A stretch of 64,000 nt of DNA from Mycolicibacterium elephantis DSM 44368 (GCF_004014805.1 NZ_ATDN01000009.1:78184-142183); one strand, 5' to 3'; positions 1 through 9,061 are shown, counted from the stretch's first letter. The notes: generated from the sequence alone by a model not told the origin. Translations and numbers: made by a program.

Positions 1-1
1 G

Positions 2-1057
2 GCCACCGAGACCAAGCTCACCGTCGGGCGCGCCGTCGACTGGGAGTTCGCCGCCACCGTCGGCGCCAGACTGGCCAGGCCCGGTCCCGTCACCACCGAC
101 TACACCCGCCAGCAGGTCATCGAGCAACTCAGCGAGGCGTCGCGGTCGGCGGAAATCCCGGTGCGCGACGTCACCGGGCTCACCGAGGGCGGCGAAATCC
201 CCGACGCGCGTATCGTCGACCGCCCGCAGTGGGTGCGCGCCGCCACCCACTCGATGCGCGTGATGACCGGCGGCCTAGACGACGGGCGCCCGGGGTTCCT
301 CACCGGCCGGATCACCGGCGCGCAGACCGGTGCCGTACTGGCGTTCGTGTCCTCGGGCATTCTCGGCCAGTACGACCCGTTCGGCTGCGGCGGCGGCGAG
401 CTGTTGTTGGTGTACCCGAACGTGATCGCGGTGGAACGCCAACTGCGGGTGCAGCCCTACGACTTCCGGCTCTGGGTGTGCCTGCACGAGGTCACCCACC
501 GGGTGCAGTTCCGGGCCAACCCGTGGCTGGCCGACCACATGTCGCGCGCGCTCGCGGTGCTCACCGACGAAACCCAGAACGATGTCACCGAGGTGGTCGG
601 TAGGCTGGCCGAGTTCGTCCGGGACCGGCGCGCCAACGCTGAAAGCGATGCCGCCGAACCGAATTCGTCTGGTGTTCTCGGCCTGCTGCGCGCCGTGCAA
701 TCCGAACCGCAGCGCAAGGCGCTGGACCAGTTGCTGGTGCTGGGCACGCTGCTGGAGGGTCACGCCGATCACGTGATGGACGCCGTGGGCCCCGCGGTGG
801 TGCCGTCGGTGGCCACCATCCGGCACCGCTTCGACGAGCGACGCCGCCGCAAACAACCGCCGCTGCAGCGGCTGGTGCGTGCGCTGCTGGGGTTCGACGC
901 GAAGCTCAGCCAATACACCCGCGGCAAGGCGTTCGTCGACCACGTCGTGTCCAAGGTGGGAATGGACCGGTTCAACGCCGTGTGGTCGGGTCCCGAAACC
1001 CTGCCGCTGCCAAGTGAAATCGACGAGCCGCAACGATGGATCGACCGGGTGCTCTAG
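2..1057 (+). CDS. Zinc-dependent metalloprotease (DUF2342 family), 5'-truncated by window edge
   Basis: The reading frame is open from base 2, so the start lies outside the window and about 351 codons are visible. It carries a HEVTH zinc motif (H-E-x-x-H) at about visible residue 162, within CLHEVTHRVQF. The family is the actinobacterial 'zinc-dependent metalloprotease / F420-biosynthesis-associated' group, recalled as Rv3626c in H37Rv, which also sits next to tilS and hpt. The substrate is not established. No signal peptide can be assessed because the N-terminus is missing. The gene overlaps tilS by 22 bases, which suggests co-transcription. The family call is good, but a peptidase activity is inferred only from the metal motif. 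Confidence 0.85.
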   Translation, partial: ATETKLTVGRAVDWEFAATVGARLARPGPVTTDYTRQQVIEQLSEASRSAEIPVRDVTGLTEGGEIPDARIVDRPQWVRAATHSMRVMTGGLDDGRPGFLTGRITGAQTGAVLAFVSSGILGQYDPFGCGGGELLLVYPNVIAVERQLRVQPYDFRLWVCLHEVTHRVQFRANPWLADHMSRALAVLTDETQNDVTEVVGRLAEFVRDRRANAESDAAEPNSSGVLGLLRAVQSEPQRKALDQLLVLGTLLEGHADHVMDAVGPAVVPSVATIRHRFDERRRRKQPPLQRLVRALLGFDAKLSQYTRGKAFVDHVVSKVGMDRFNAVWSGPETLPLPSEIDEPQRWIDRVL

Positions 1058-1998
1058 CGGCGCTGCACAAGGCCGTCGCCGCCTTCGCCCGAAACTTCTG
1101 CCCCGCCGACGAGCACTGGTGTGTGGCGCTGTCGGGCGGCGCCGACTCGCTGGCGCTGACGGCGGTGGCGGCGAAACTGAAGCCGACCACCGCGCTCGTC
1201 GTCGACCACCAGCTGCAGCCGGACTCCGCCGCGGTGGCCGCGACCGCTCGCGATCAGGCGCTGACGCTGGGCTGCGTTGGCGCCGAGGTGATCCGCGTCG
1301 ACGTCGGCACCGAAGGCGGACCGGAGGGCGCGGCGCGCACCGCGCGGTACCGGGCACTGGACGACGCCCGCGACGGCGCGCCGGTGTTGCTCGGCCACAC
1401 GCTCGACGATCAGGCCGAAACCGTGCTGCTGGGGTTCGGTCGCGGCTCGGGGCCGCGCTCGATCGCCGGAATGCGGCCCAACGACCCGCCGTGGGGTCGT
1501 CCGCTGCTGGAGGTGCGTCGCAGCGTGACGCGGCAGGCGTGTGCAGAGCTCGGCGTGACGCCGTGGGAGGACCCGCACAACACCGACCCGCGGTTCACCC
1601 GGGTGCGGTTGCGCACCGAGGTGCTGCCGCTGCTCGAGGACGTCCTCGGCGGCGGTGTGGCCGAGGCGCTGGCCCGCACCGCGGCCGCGTTGCGCGCCGA
1701 CACCGACGCGCTGGACGAGCTGGCGCGCCAAGCGCTGACCGAGGCCCGTGTCGACGCCGGCCTCGACACGTCGCGGCTGGCCGTGCTGCCGGAGGCCATC
1801 CGGCTGCGGGTCATTCGCGGCTGGCTGCTCGCAGGCGGGGCCAGCGGTCTGACCGCCAAGCACATTCGCGGGGTGGACACGCTGGTGATGGCGTGGCGGG
1901 GGCAGGGCGGCGTCGCGGTGGGCTCGCCGCTTCGCAACCAGCGGCTGATCGCGACGCGCCGCGACGGCGTGCTGAGCCTGCACACCGAACCGGTCTGA
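1036..1998 (+). CDS. tilS: tRNA(Ile)-lysidine synthetase
   Basis: TilS uses ATP and lysine to modify C34 of the tRNA-Ile CAU anticodon to lysidine, switching recognition from AUG to AUA. The 320-residue protein has the PP-loop ATP-pyrophosphatase motif SGGADS at residues 33-38 and the family signature LGHTLDDQAETVLLGFGRG further on. A C-terminal helical part follows, as is usual for short actinobacterial TilS. The ATG at 1036 lies inside the upstream metalloprotease gene (22-base overlap), so translation is probably coupled. The next gene, hpt, starts about 40 bases after the stop. The order metalloprotease-tilS-hpt matches other mycobacteria. Confidence 0.96.
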   Translation: MDRPGALAALHKAVAAFARNFCPADEHWCVALSGGADSLALTAVAAKLKPTTALVVDHQLQPDSAAVAATARDQALTLGCVGAEVIRVDVGTEGGPEGAARTARYRALDDARDGAPVLLGHTLDDQAETVLLGFGRGSGPRSIAGMRPNDPPWGRPLLEVRRSVTRQACAELGVTPWEDPHNTDPRFTRVRLRTEVLPLLEDVLGGGVAEALARTAAALRADTDALDELARQALTEARVDAGLDTSRLAVLPEAIRLRVIRGWLLAGGASGLTAKHIRGVDTLVMAWRGQGGVAVGSPLRNQRLIATRRDGVLSLHTEPV

Positions 1999-2040
1999 GG
2001 CACCCGCGCCTTGGTCGCAGGATCGCTCCCATGGCACGCT

Positions 2041-2631
2041 GTGGGCGTGGCTGAGCAATCCACCGAGCTGTACTCCGGCGACATCAAGTCTGTGCTGCTT
2101 CCGTCCAACGAGATCCAGGCCAAGGTCGCCGAGCTCGGCGCCCGCATCGGCGACGACTATCGCGAAGCGGTCGCGCCGAACGGGCAGGATCTGCTGCTCG
2201 TCACCGTCCTCAAGGGCGCGGTGTTCTTCGTCACCGACCTCGCCCGCGCGATCCCGCTGCCGACGCAGCTGGAGTTCATGGCGGTCAGCTCGTACGGCTC
2301 GTCGACGTCGTCGTCGGGGGTGGTGCGCATCCTCAAGGATCTCGACCGCGACATCCACGACCGCGACGTGTTGATCGTCGAGGACGTCGTGGACTCCGGG
2401 CTGACGCTGTCGTGGCTGCTGCGCAACCTGGCGTCGCGGCGGCCGCGCTCGCTGCAGGTGTGCGCGCTGCTGCGCAAGCCCGACGCGGTGCGCGCCGACG
2501 TCGACATCGCCTACGTGGGGTTCGACATTCCCAAGGAGTTCGTCGTCGGCTACGGCCTGGACTACGCCGAGCGCTACCGCGACCTGAGCTACATCGGCAC
2601 GCTCGACCCCAAGGTCTACGAACAGGGCTAG
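2041..2631 (+). CDS. hpt: Hypoxanthine-guanine phosphoribosyltransferase
   Basis: This purine-salvage enzyme converts hypoxanthine or guanine plus PRPP to IMP or GMP in the cytosol. The PRPP-binding signature [14 protein letters not shown] is present, as are the KGAVFF and VGYGLDYAE segments typical of bacterial Hpt. The start is uncertain. GTG at 2041 and GTG at 2047 are both in frame and give proteins of about 195 residues, close to the family length. A TTG at 2011 would add ten residues with no family similarity. It follows tilS by about 40 bases, an association common in bacteria (tilS-hpt-ftsH), although here ftsH is about 6.6 kb away. Confidence 0.95.
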   Translation: MGVAEQSTELYSGDIKSVLLPSNEIQAKVAELGARIGDDYREAVAPNGQDLLLVTVLKGAVFFVTDLARAIPLPTQLEFMAVSSYGSSTSSSGVVRILKDLDRDIHDRDVLIVEDVVDSGLTLSWLLRNLASRRPRSLQVCALLRKPDAVRADVDIAYVGFDIPKEFVVGYGLDYAERYRDLSYIGTLDPKVYEQG

Positions 2632-2635
2632 AACT

Positions 2636-2668
2636 GCCCAAAGGGACAAACGGGCGCCAAAGTGCGAG
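2636..2668. repeat. Short dispersed repeat, copy 1 (inverted partner at 48430-48462)
   Basis: Bases 2636-2656 (beginning gcccaaagggacaaa) match the reverse complement of 48442-48462 exactly over 21 bases. Similarity continues through 2668 with only three mismatches: two adjacent bases and one single base. This copy lies between hpt and the molybdopterin oxidoreductase gene. The other copy forms the 3' end of otsB. It may belong to a small interspersed repeat family. Confidence 0.75.
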
Positions 2669-2709
2669 AAGAATCGTGCAAAACGTCGATCTCGGCGCAA
2701 GATGAGGAC

Positions 2710-4920
2710 ATGGCCCTCCGAATCTGCCCGCTGTGCGAGGCCACCTGCGGCCTGACGTTGACGATCGAGGACGGCCGGGTCACCGGCGCCCGCGGCGACC
2801 GCGATGACGTCTTCAGCAAGGGGTTCATCTGCCCGAAGGGGGCCAGTTTCGCCGAACTCGACAACGACCCCGACCGGCTCACCAGGCCGCTGGTGCGGCG
2901 CGGCGGCGAGCTGACCGAAACCAGTTGGGAGGACGCGTTCGAGACGGTCGCCGACCGGCTCGGTGCCGTCGTCGCCGAGTACGGCGGGCCGTCGGTCGGC
3001 GTGTATCTGGGCAACCCGAACGCGCACACGGTCGCCGGCGCCCTCTACCCGCCGTTGATCGTGCGGGCGCTGGGCACGCGCCAGGTCTACTCGGCGAGCA
3101 CCCTGGACCAGATGCCCAAGCACGTCGCGCTGGGCCACATGTTCGGCAGCCCCGTCGCGTTCACCGTTCCCGACCTTGACCGCACCGACTACCTGGTCAT
3201 CATCGGCGCGAATCCGCTTGTCTCCAACGGCAGTCTGGCCACCGCCGCCGACTTCGGCGGCAAGCTGCGCGCGCTGCGCAACCGGGGCGGCCGCCTCGTC
3301 GTCATCGATCCGGCCCGCACCCGCACCGCCGAAATGGCCGACCGCCACCTCGCCCCGCGGCCGGGCACCGACGCGGCGCTGCTGTTCGCCGTCGTGCACA
3401 CCCTGTTCGACGAGGACCTCGTCGCCCTCGGCGCGCTGGTGGACTCCGTCAACGGCATCGACGACGTGCGTGCCCTGGCGGCGGATTTCGCCCCGGAGGC
3501 CGTCGCACCGTACTGCGATGTGCCCGCCGAGGACATCCGGCTGCTGGCCCGGGAAATCGCGGCCGCGCCGTCAGCGGCGGTCTACGGCCGAATCGGCACG
3601 TCCACAGTCGAATTCGGCACGATCGGCAGCTGGCTCGTCGACGTCGTCAACGTCCTGACCGGCAACCTCGACCGGCCCGGCGGGGCGATGTTCCCGCTGT
3701 CGCCGGTCGCTCCGGCGCCGCGACCGCCGAAGGCCGGCCGCGGATTTCGCACCGGGCGCTGGCACAGCCGCGTCTCGGGGCACCCCGAGGTGCTCTCGGA
3801 GTTTCCGGCCGCGGCGCTGGCCGAGGAGATCGAGACCCCTGGCGACGGCCAGCTCAAGGCGCTGATCACCATCGCGGGCAACCCGGTGTTGTCCGCGCCC
3901 GACGGCGACCGCCTCGACCGTGCGCTCGACGGGCTCGGCTTCATGCTTTCCATCGACCCGTACCTCAACGAGACCACCCGCCACGCCGACGTCATCCTGC
4001 CGCCCCCGCCGCCGTCGCGCAGCGCACACTTCGACTTCGCGCTCAACAATCTGGCGGTGCGCAACAACGCCAGGTACTCACCGCCCGCGCTGCCGTTGGG
4101 CGACCGCCCCGACGAATGCGAGATCCTGGCGCGAATCGCGTTGGTCCTGTACGGGGTTGGCGTCGACGGTGATCCGGCGCTGGTCGACGAGCAGGTGATC
4201 GCCACGACGCTGGCCGCCCAGAGCGGCGATCCGCACTCGCCCGTCGCCGGCCGCCCTGTCGAGGACCTGACCGCGATGCTCGAAGACGGCCCCGGTTACG
4301 AGCGCCGCCTCGACATGATGCTGCGCATCGGCCCGTACGGTGACGCGTTCGGCGCCAAACCTGACGGGCTGACGCTGGCCCGGCTCAAGGCCGCCCCGCA
4401 CGGCATCGACCTCGGCCCGCTGCGACCGCGACTGGCTCAGGTGTTGCGAACCCCAACGGGCCGAATCGAACTCGCCCCGCAGCCGTTGACCGCCGACGTG
4501 CCGCGGCTACGCGCGGCGCTTCGGGAGCGCGCCGACGGTTACCTGCTCGTCGGGCGGCGGCACCTGCGCTCCAACAACAGCTGGATGCACAACCTGCCCG
4601 CGCTGAACGGCGGATCCAACCGATGCACGCTGCGGATCCACCCGGACGACGCCGCCGAGCTCGGCCTCACCGACGTCGCCGTCGTCAAGGGTCCCGGTGG
4701 TGAACTCCTGGCACCGATCGAGTTGGAGCCGGGCATGCGCCGCGGTGTGGTGTCGCTGCCGCACGGCTGGGGACACGACCGCGGCGGGACTGGGCAGGAG
4801 GTCGCATCAAATCGACCGGGCGTCAACGTCAACCAGCTCAACGACGGTAACCGGCTCGATCCGCTGTCGGGAACCGCTGTGCTCAACGGCATTCCGGTGG
4901 ACATCGCGCCCGCGGACTGA
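2710..4920 (+). CDS. Molybdopterin-dependent oxidoreductase with N-terminal 4Fe-4S domain
   Basis: This 736-residue protein belongs to the DMSO-reductase superfamily (formate dehydrogenase H / nitrate reductase type). The N-terminus has a 4Fe-4S cysteine set, CPLCEATCG followed about 28 residues later by FICPKG. Molybdopterin-binding domains follow (LVIIGANPLVSNGS, LVVIDPARTRTAEMADRHL, YGRIGTSTVEFGT), then a C-terminal molydopterin dinucleotide-binding domain (RCTLRIHPDDAAELGL). No Tat signal is seen, so a cytoplasmic location is likely. ATG 2710 is chosen because the family begins right at the MALRICPLCEATC segment; a GTG at 2662 would add 16 unrelated residues. A similar protein is recalled as Rv0197 of H37Rv, where it is not at this locus. 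There is no adjacent redox partner and the substrate is unknown. Confidence 0.9.
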   Translation: MALRICPLCEATCGLTLTIEDGRVTGARGDRDDVFSKGFICPKGASFAELDNDPDRLTRPLVRRGGELTETSWEDAFETVADRLGAVVAEYGGPSVGVYLGNPNAHTVAGALYPPLIVRALGTRQVYSASTLDQMPKHVALGHMFGSPVAFTVPDLDRTDYLVIIGANPLVSNGSLATAADFGGKLRALRNRGGRLVVIDPARTRTAEMADRHLAPRPGTDAALLFAVVHTLFDEDLVALGALVDSVNGIDDVRALAADFAPEAVAPYCDVPAEDIRLLAREIAAAPSAAVYGRIGTSTVEFGTIGSWLVDVVNVLTGNLDRPGGAMFPLSPVAPAPRPPKAGRGFRTGRWHSRVSGHPEVLSEFPAAALAEEIETPGDGQLKALITIAGNPVLSAPDGDRLDRALDGLGFMLSIDPYLNETTRHADVILPPPPPSRSAHFDFALNNLAVRNNARYSPPALPLGDRPDECEILARIALVLYGVGVDGDPALVDEQVIATTLAAQSGDPHSPVAGRPVEDLTAMLEDGPGYERRLDMMLRIGPYGDAFGAKPDGLTLARLKAAPHGIDLGPLRPRLAQVLRTPTGRIELAPQPLTADVPRLRAALRERADGYLLVGRRHLRSNNSWMHNLPALNGGSNRCTLRIHPDDAAELGLTDVAVVKGPGGELLAPIELEPGMRRGVVSLPHGWGHDRGGTGQEVASNRPGVNVNQLNDGNRLDPLSGTAVLNGIPVDIAPAD

Positions 4921-4955
4921 ACCTTCCCCCGCGAGCTGGGTCCACCTGGCAGCGC

Positions 4956-5013
4956 CGAGCAGACGTGAAAACCCCCAAATGCGGTGGAACAAGGGGGTCT
5001 ACGCGTCTGCTCG
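4956..5013. terminator. Bidirectional terminator hairpin between convergent genes
   Basis: The arm cgagcagacg (4956-4965) is perfectly complementary to cgtctgctcg (5004-5013). An inner stem, accccc (4971-4976) with gggggt (4993-4998), closes the loop. It lies between the stops of two convergent genes (4920 and 5034). A second hairpin with the same outer arm is at 52288-52345. Confidence 0.75.
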
Positions 5014-5033
5014 CGCCAAGGTAGTTCGCCCCG

Positions 5034-5780
5034 TCAGGTGAGCTCCCACACCACCGTCACGGTGAATCCGACCGTCTGCTCGCCGGGTTCCAGTGGTACG
5101 GCGGCCATTTCGGCACCGCGGGGAGTCGGCAACGGGGTGGGCGGCTGCTGCTGGCCCCCGGCCTCCGAGATCGAGATGACCTGGCCGAGATCCAGACCCG
5201 ACAGCTCGGCGTACTGCTCGGCGCGGTCCCTGGCGTCCTCGAACGCCCGGCCGCGGGCATCGCGGACCAACTGCGAGTCGTCTTCGAGCGTGTAGTTCAC
5301 CGAGTTGATCCGGGTGGCGTCGCCGCCGCTGCTGACGATCAGCGCCAGCGCCTGCGACGCCGCGTCGAGCTGCCGGATCTTGATGTCGATCGAGTTGGTG
5401 GCCCGGTAGCCGACGATGGTCTGCGGGTTCGCGCCGCCGCCCGCGAACTGCGGCTGCAGGCTGACCTGCGCGGTGCTGATGTCCTTGGGGTCCACGCCGG
5501 CGTCGACCAGCGCGTCGATCACCGCCTGCTGGCGCTCGCTGGTCTGGTTCATCGCGCCGGTCACATCGGGCGCGATGAACTCGATGGACGCGTTGACATT
5601 GAGAGTGTCCGGCTCGCCCTGCACCTCGCCGGAACCCTGCACGGTCACGTGCCGCGCCTCGCCCTGCTCGCTGGAGACCGGCCCCGATGTCGCGTCGCAG
5701 CCCGCGACAGCGACGGTGAGCCCCGCCGCGGCGAGGGCGAGCAGTCTGGTCGGCGTCTTCACTCGTGCAGCGATCGGCAT
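5034..5780 (-). CDS. lpqG: SIMPL-domain (DUF541) lipoprotein LpqG
   Basis: This is a 248-residue secreted lipoprotein. The N-terminal hydrophobic segment ends in a lipobox (VAVAGC), so lipidation and outer-face membrane anchoring are expected. The rest is a SIMPL/DUF541 domain (HVTVQGSGEVQGEPDTLNVNASIEF, VSLQPQF, YRATNSIDIKIRQLD). The molecular role of the family is unsettled. ATG 5780 is chosen; an upstream in-frame GTG at 5789 is possible. In H37Rv, lpqG (Rv3623) is the divergent or convergent neighbour of hpt, which fits this position. It is the last gene of a four-gene minus-strand run and starts about 16 bases after the alcohol dehydrogenase stop. Confidence 0.9.
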   Translation of the reverse strand: MPIAARVKTPTRLLALAAAGLTVAVAGCDATSGPVSSEQGEARHVTVQGSGEVQGEPDTLNVNASIEFIAPDVTGAMNQTSERQQAVIDALVDAGVDPKDISTAQVSLQPQFAGGGANPQTIVGYRATNSIDIKIRQLDAASQALALIVSSGGDATRINSVNYTLEDDSQLVRDARGRAFEDARDRAEQYAELSGLDLGQVISISEAGGQQQPPTPLPTPRGAEMAAVPLEPGEQTVGFTVTVVWELT

Positions 5781-5796
5781 GCCTGGCACGATACCG

Positions 5797-6816
5797 TCAG
5801 GGTGTCACCAGGACCTTGCAATGCTGGTCGGGCTGCGCCAGCTCGTCGAACGCCGCGCCCACCCCGGCCAGGTCGACCTCCCCGGTGATCAGCGGCGCGA
5901 CGTCGATCTCGCCCTCCGCGACGGCCCGCAACGCCTCGCCGAACTCGTTGAAGTCGTAGGCGAATACGAACTGCACGCTGATCTCCTTGGCGGTGCCGAA
6001 GAACGGCACCACGGTGTCGGGCTCCATGCACACGCCTGCGACCACCACCCGACAGCCTGCGGGTGCGCGTCGCAGTAGGTCGTTGAGGATGCCGGGCACC
6101 CCGACCGCCTCGAACACCACCGCGGGCTCCGCGGTGTCGAACGGTGAACCCTGCGCGGGGTCGAGGGTTTCGTGGGCGCCCATCGTGCGGGCCAACTCCC
6201 GTCGCTTCAGCGAGAAGTCCGCGGCCACAATGTGTTCCACTCCTCGGTGCCGCAGCGCGGCGATGACCGCGATGCCCACCGGCCCGCAGCCGAGCACCAG
6301 CGCCGTCTCGCCGCGCGAGATCGCCGACTTGTTCACCGCGTGCAGCCCGACGGCCATGGGCTCGGTCAGCGCGGCATGGCGCGGATCCACCCCGTCGGGC
6401 ACCGTGAGCAGCAGCGGCGCCGACAACAGCATCCGTTCGGCGTAGCCGCCGATCGTGGTGTTGGAGTACACGATCGGCTCCACTCCGGTCGCGGTCAGCA
6501 GCGCGGGAACCGACGTGACGGTCGTGCCCGGCGCGGGGGCGTCGGTGTCGGGTCCGGCCTCGATCACCTCGGCGCTGAACTCGTGCCCGAGATACACGTC
6601 ACGGGACAGATCCAGCCGCATCCCGCCACCGCCGGGCAGCCCCGACATCTCGGCGCTGAGCCGCACCATCTCCTCGCCGTGCTTGGCGAAGTGCAGATCC
6701 GATCCGCAGATGCCGCACGCCTTGACGTCCACGAGCACCTGGCCGGGTCCCGGCACGGGTTCGGGGACGTCGTCGCGCAGCACCATGCGCCCGTCGCGCA
6801 ATACCGCGGCCCGCAT
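5797..6816 (-). CDS. Zinc-binding alcohol dehydrogenase (MDR family)
   Basis: This is a 339-residue medium-chain dehydrogenase/reductase. The catalytic-zinc region is visible (CGICGSDLH and, further on, YLGHEFSAEV), followed by a Rossmann NAD(P) site (LVLGCGPVGIAVIAALRHRG). The four-cysteine structural-zinc lobe of classical alcohol dehydrogenases is absent: after GHEF there is no cysteine cluster before the Rossmann fold. The substrate is unknown. It overlaps the upstream monooxygenase by one base (TGATG on the minus strand), so the two are translationally coupled. I do not recall this gene at the corresponding H37Rv position, so it may be a lineage-specific member of the operon. Confidence 0.9.
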   Translation of the reverse strand: MRAAVLRDGRMVLRDDVPEPVPGPGQVLVDVKACGICGSDLHFAKHGEEMVRLSAEMSGLPGGGGMRLDLSRDVYLGHEFSAEVIEAGPDTDAPAPGTTVTSVPALLTATGVEPIVYSNTTIGGYAERMLLSAPLLLTVPDGVDPRHAALTEPMAVGLHAVNKSAISRGETALVLGCGPVGIAVIAALRHRGVEHIVAADFSLKRRELARTMGAHETLDPAQGSPFDTAEPAVVFEAVGVPGILNDLLRRAPAGCRVVVAGVCMEPDTVVPFFGTAKEISVQFVFAYDFNEFGEALRAVAEGEIDVAPLITGEVDLAGVGAAFDELAQPDQHCKVLVTP

Positions 6817-8006
6817 CAGCTTTCCGGGTTCTTGAGTTCGTCGGTGTGTTCGGCGATCGCGTTGACGATCGCCTCACCCGCCCGGCCGAGCAGCTGGTCA
6901 CGCATGTCCTTGGCCCAGTCGTGCGACGCCCGCGGCGCACTCAGCTGCCCTTTGAAGTGCGGGATGACCTCGCGGGCGAACAGTTCGTAGGAGTGGTACG
7001 TCGCCTGCGGTGACGCCCAGTCGTGGCCGAGCAGAAGCAGGGTCCCGAATCCGCCGGACTGCTCGAGCAGGTCGTGGATGTAGGTGACCGCGTCACCAGG
7101 GGTGCCGATACAGCAGTTGCCTTTGGCCGCATACTCTTCGACGAACTCGCGCGGGGACTGCTCCTCGCCCTCGACGCTGTTGGACAGCGGGACGAACCCG
7201 GCGGCGCCGAAATAGTTCGCGAAATCCTGCAGCCCGTAGGTGCAGTCCTCGATCGCCTGCTCGCGCGTGTCGGCCAGGTGCATGATCGACAGCACCCGCC
7301 AGTTGGTGCGGTCGGGTTCCGGCCGGCCCGACTTCTCGGCCTGGTCGACGACGACCTGCCAGGTGTTCTCCAAGGCGGCGTATCCGCCCGGCACCGACAT
7401 CGACAACGAGAGCAGTGAGGTGCCGAGCGCACCGGCCAGCCGCGGGCCGGACGGTGAAATCATTGCTGCCGTGGATATTTCGGGATAGGGCCAGGTGTAC
7501 GGCCGAATGTGAAGCGCGGCGTCGCGCAGCGTGAACCAGTCCGACGTCCTGGTGATCCGCTCGTCGGGTGCGGCGCGGAACAGGGCCAGGATCGCCTCCA
7601 GCGACTCCTGCATCATGCGGCGCTGGTCCACCGGATCGATACCCATCATGTAGGCGTCCGACGGCAGCGCACCCGGGCCGGTGCCGAACATCACGCGCCC
7701 GCGGGTGATGTGGTCGAGCAACACCCAGCGGTCGGCCACCATCAGCGGATGGTGGTAGGGCAGCGACACCACGCCGGTGCCGAGCCGGATGTGCTTGGTG
7801 CGCTCGGCCGCCGTGGCGATGAACACCTCCGGGCAGGCGATCAGCTCATAACCGCCGGAGTGATGCTCGCCGAACCAGACCTCGTCGTATCCGAGACGAT
7901 CCAGGGCCACCGTGCGTTCGAGGTCGTATTCCAAAGCGACGGTGGGGGATTGGCCGACGGGGTGAAACGGCGTGATGAACACCCCGAAGTTCAACGGACG
8001 CGTCAT
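6816..8006 (-). CDS. LLM-class flavin-dependent oxidoreductase (luciferase-like monooxygenase)
   Basis: This is a 396-residue bacterial-luciferase-fold monooxygenase. Typical segments are visible: FGVFITPFHP at the N-terminus, GYDEVWFGEHHSGG, IRLGTGVVSLPYHHPLMVADR, and GRVMFGTGPGALPSDAYMMGIDP. The overall pattern resembles limonene-monooxygenase LimB-type proteins that use reduced FMN from a separate reductase. The start abuts the ephA stop directly (TAG then ATG). It matches the monooxygenase gene next to ephA in H37Rv (recalled as Rv3618). Its true substrate is unknown; an alkene, or a ring ketone or terpene-like compound, is inference from the epoxide hydrolase next door. Confidence 0.93.
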   Translation of the reverse strand: MTRPLNFGVFITPFHPVGQSPTVALEYDLERTVALDRLGYDEVWFGEHHSGGYELIACPEVFIATAAERTKHIRLGTGVVSLPYHHPLMVADRWVLLDHITRGRVMFGTGPGALPSDAYMMGIDPVDQRRMMQESLEAILALFRAAPDERITRTSDWFTLRDAALHIRPYTWPYPEISTAAMISPSGPRLAGALGTSLLSLSMSVPGGYAALENTWQVVVDQAEKSGRPEPDRTNWRVLSIMHLADTREQAIEDCTYGLQDFANYFGAAGFVPLSNSVEGEEQSPREFVEEYAAKGNCCIGTPGDAVTYIHDLLEQSGGFGTLLLLGHDWASPQATYHSYELFAREVIPHFKGQLSAPRASHDWAKDMRDQLLGRAGEAIVNAIAEHTDELKNPES

Positions 8007-8975
8007 CTACATCTCCAATCGCTTGAGAAACCCGATGAGTTCGGCGTTCACCTCGGTGGGACGCTCCTGTTGGATCCAGTGGCCCGCGCCCTCGATCATC
8101 ACCTCGCGGTAATCGCCGGAGACCAGGTCGCGCACGCGGTGGCGGGGCGTATAGGCCAGCGTCGGGTCCGCGGTGCCGCCGATGAACAAGGCGGGCACGG
8201 CGATGGTGGCGGCTGGAATCCCCGACGGTGCGGTCAGCTCCCAGTTGAGATCGAAACAGCGATACCAGTTCAGCGGCGCGGTGAACCCGTGCTCGGTGAA
8301 CTCGGCGACGTAGTGGTCGAACTCGTCCTGGCTCAGCCAGTCGGGCAGGCCGGCCGGCTCGGGGATGCGCTCGATGAAGCCTTCTGGGCCCGGCTGGACC
8401 ATGCGCAGCGAGGCGGCCTCATCCGAGGTGGTCAACGAGCCGAACAGCTTGCGCATCGTGGTGGCCGGATCGCGGTTGAGGTCCTCGTCGGCGGGCCCGG
8501 GCTCCTGGAAGTACAGGATGTAGAAGAAGTTGTCGCCGAAGAGCCTGCGGAACGCCTGGGTGGTCGGCACCCGCGACCGCGGCACCGGCGGCACGCTGAG
8601 CCCGGCCACCCCGGCGAACCGGTCCGGATGCAGCAGCGGCGCCGTCCACGCCACCACCCCGCCGAAGTCGTGGCCGACGATCGCCGCCCGTTCCGCGCCG
8701 GCGTCGTCAAGCAGGCCCACGAGGTCGGCGCTGAGCTCGACGACGTTGTAGGCGTCGATCGCATCGGGCTTCGACGATCCGCCGTAGCCGCGCTGGTCGG
8801 GCGCCAGCACGTGGAAGCCGGCTTCGGCCAGCGCCGGGATCTGGTGGCGCCATGAGTACGCCAGTTCGGGGAAGCCGTGGGCCAGCACCACCAGCGGGGC
8901 GCCACGGTCGCCGGCCTCCACTACCCGCAGTCGCACGCCGTTGGTTTCGACTGACCGCTCGGTCGGGGTGAGCAC
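8007..8975 (-). CDS. ephA: Epoxide hydrolase EphA (alpha/beta hydrolase)
   Basis: EphA hydrolyses epoxides to vicinal diols. The oxyanion segment is AHGFPELAYSWRHQ. The nucleophile elbow GHDFGG carries the catalytic Asp, and the ring-opening cap tyrosines lie in FYILYFQEPG and LNWYRCFDLNW. The acid and histidine are near GTADPT and GAGHWIQQERP. The sequence matches mycobacterial EphA (Rv3617) along its length. GTG 8975 gives 322 residues as in that family; GTG 8981 is a near alternative. A longer frame reaches 9068, but its extra residues are encoded by an intergenic repeat and are rejected. It is the first gene of the run ephA-monooxygenase-dehydrogenase-lpqG and is divergent from ftsH. Confidence 0.92.
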   Translation of the reverse strand: MLTPTERSVETNGVRLRVVEAGDRGAPLVVLAHGFPELAYSWRHQIPALAEAGFHVLAPDQRGYGGSSKPDAIDAYNVVELSADLVGLLDDAGAERAAIVGHDFGGVVAWTAPLLHPDRFAGVAGLSVPPVPRSRVPTTQAFRRLFGDNFFYILYFQEPGPADEDLNRDPATTMRKLFGSLTTSDEAASLRMVQPGPEGFIERIPEPAGLPDWLSQDEFDHYVAEFTEHGFTAPLNWYRCFDLNWELTAPSGIPAATIAVPALFIGGTADPTLAYTPRHRVRDLVSGDYREVMIEGAGHWIQQERPTEVNAELIGFLKRLEM

Positions 8976-9040
8976 GGTCACTACCAAAGCACAGTCCGTC
9001 GGCCGAGTGTGAGGTTGCGGCACGCCCCCGGCGCTCGAAG

Positions 9041-9061
9041 CGTGTGGGTAACCCACGTTCG
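9041..9061. repeat. Palindromic intergenic motif, copy 1
   Basis: The segment contains gtgggtaacccac (9044-9056), a near-perfect palindrome with a single unpaired centre, followed by gttcg. Sixteen bases (gggtaacccacgttcg) recur in reverse complement at 29876-29891, in the mutY/regulator intergenic region. It could be a regulator site or a member of an extragenic palindrome family. Confidence 0.5.

Noticed and set aside
1054..3399. 781-codon open frame on the minus strand opposite tilS/hpt/oxidoreductase
   Set aside because: It covers three clear plus-strand genes and has low-complexity Arg/Ala/Val/Gly-rich composition typical of antisense frames in GC-rich DNA.
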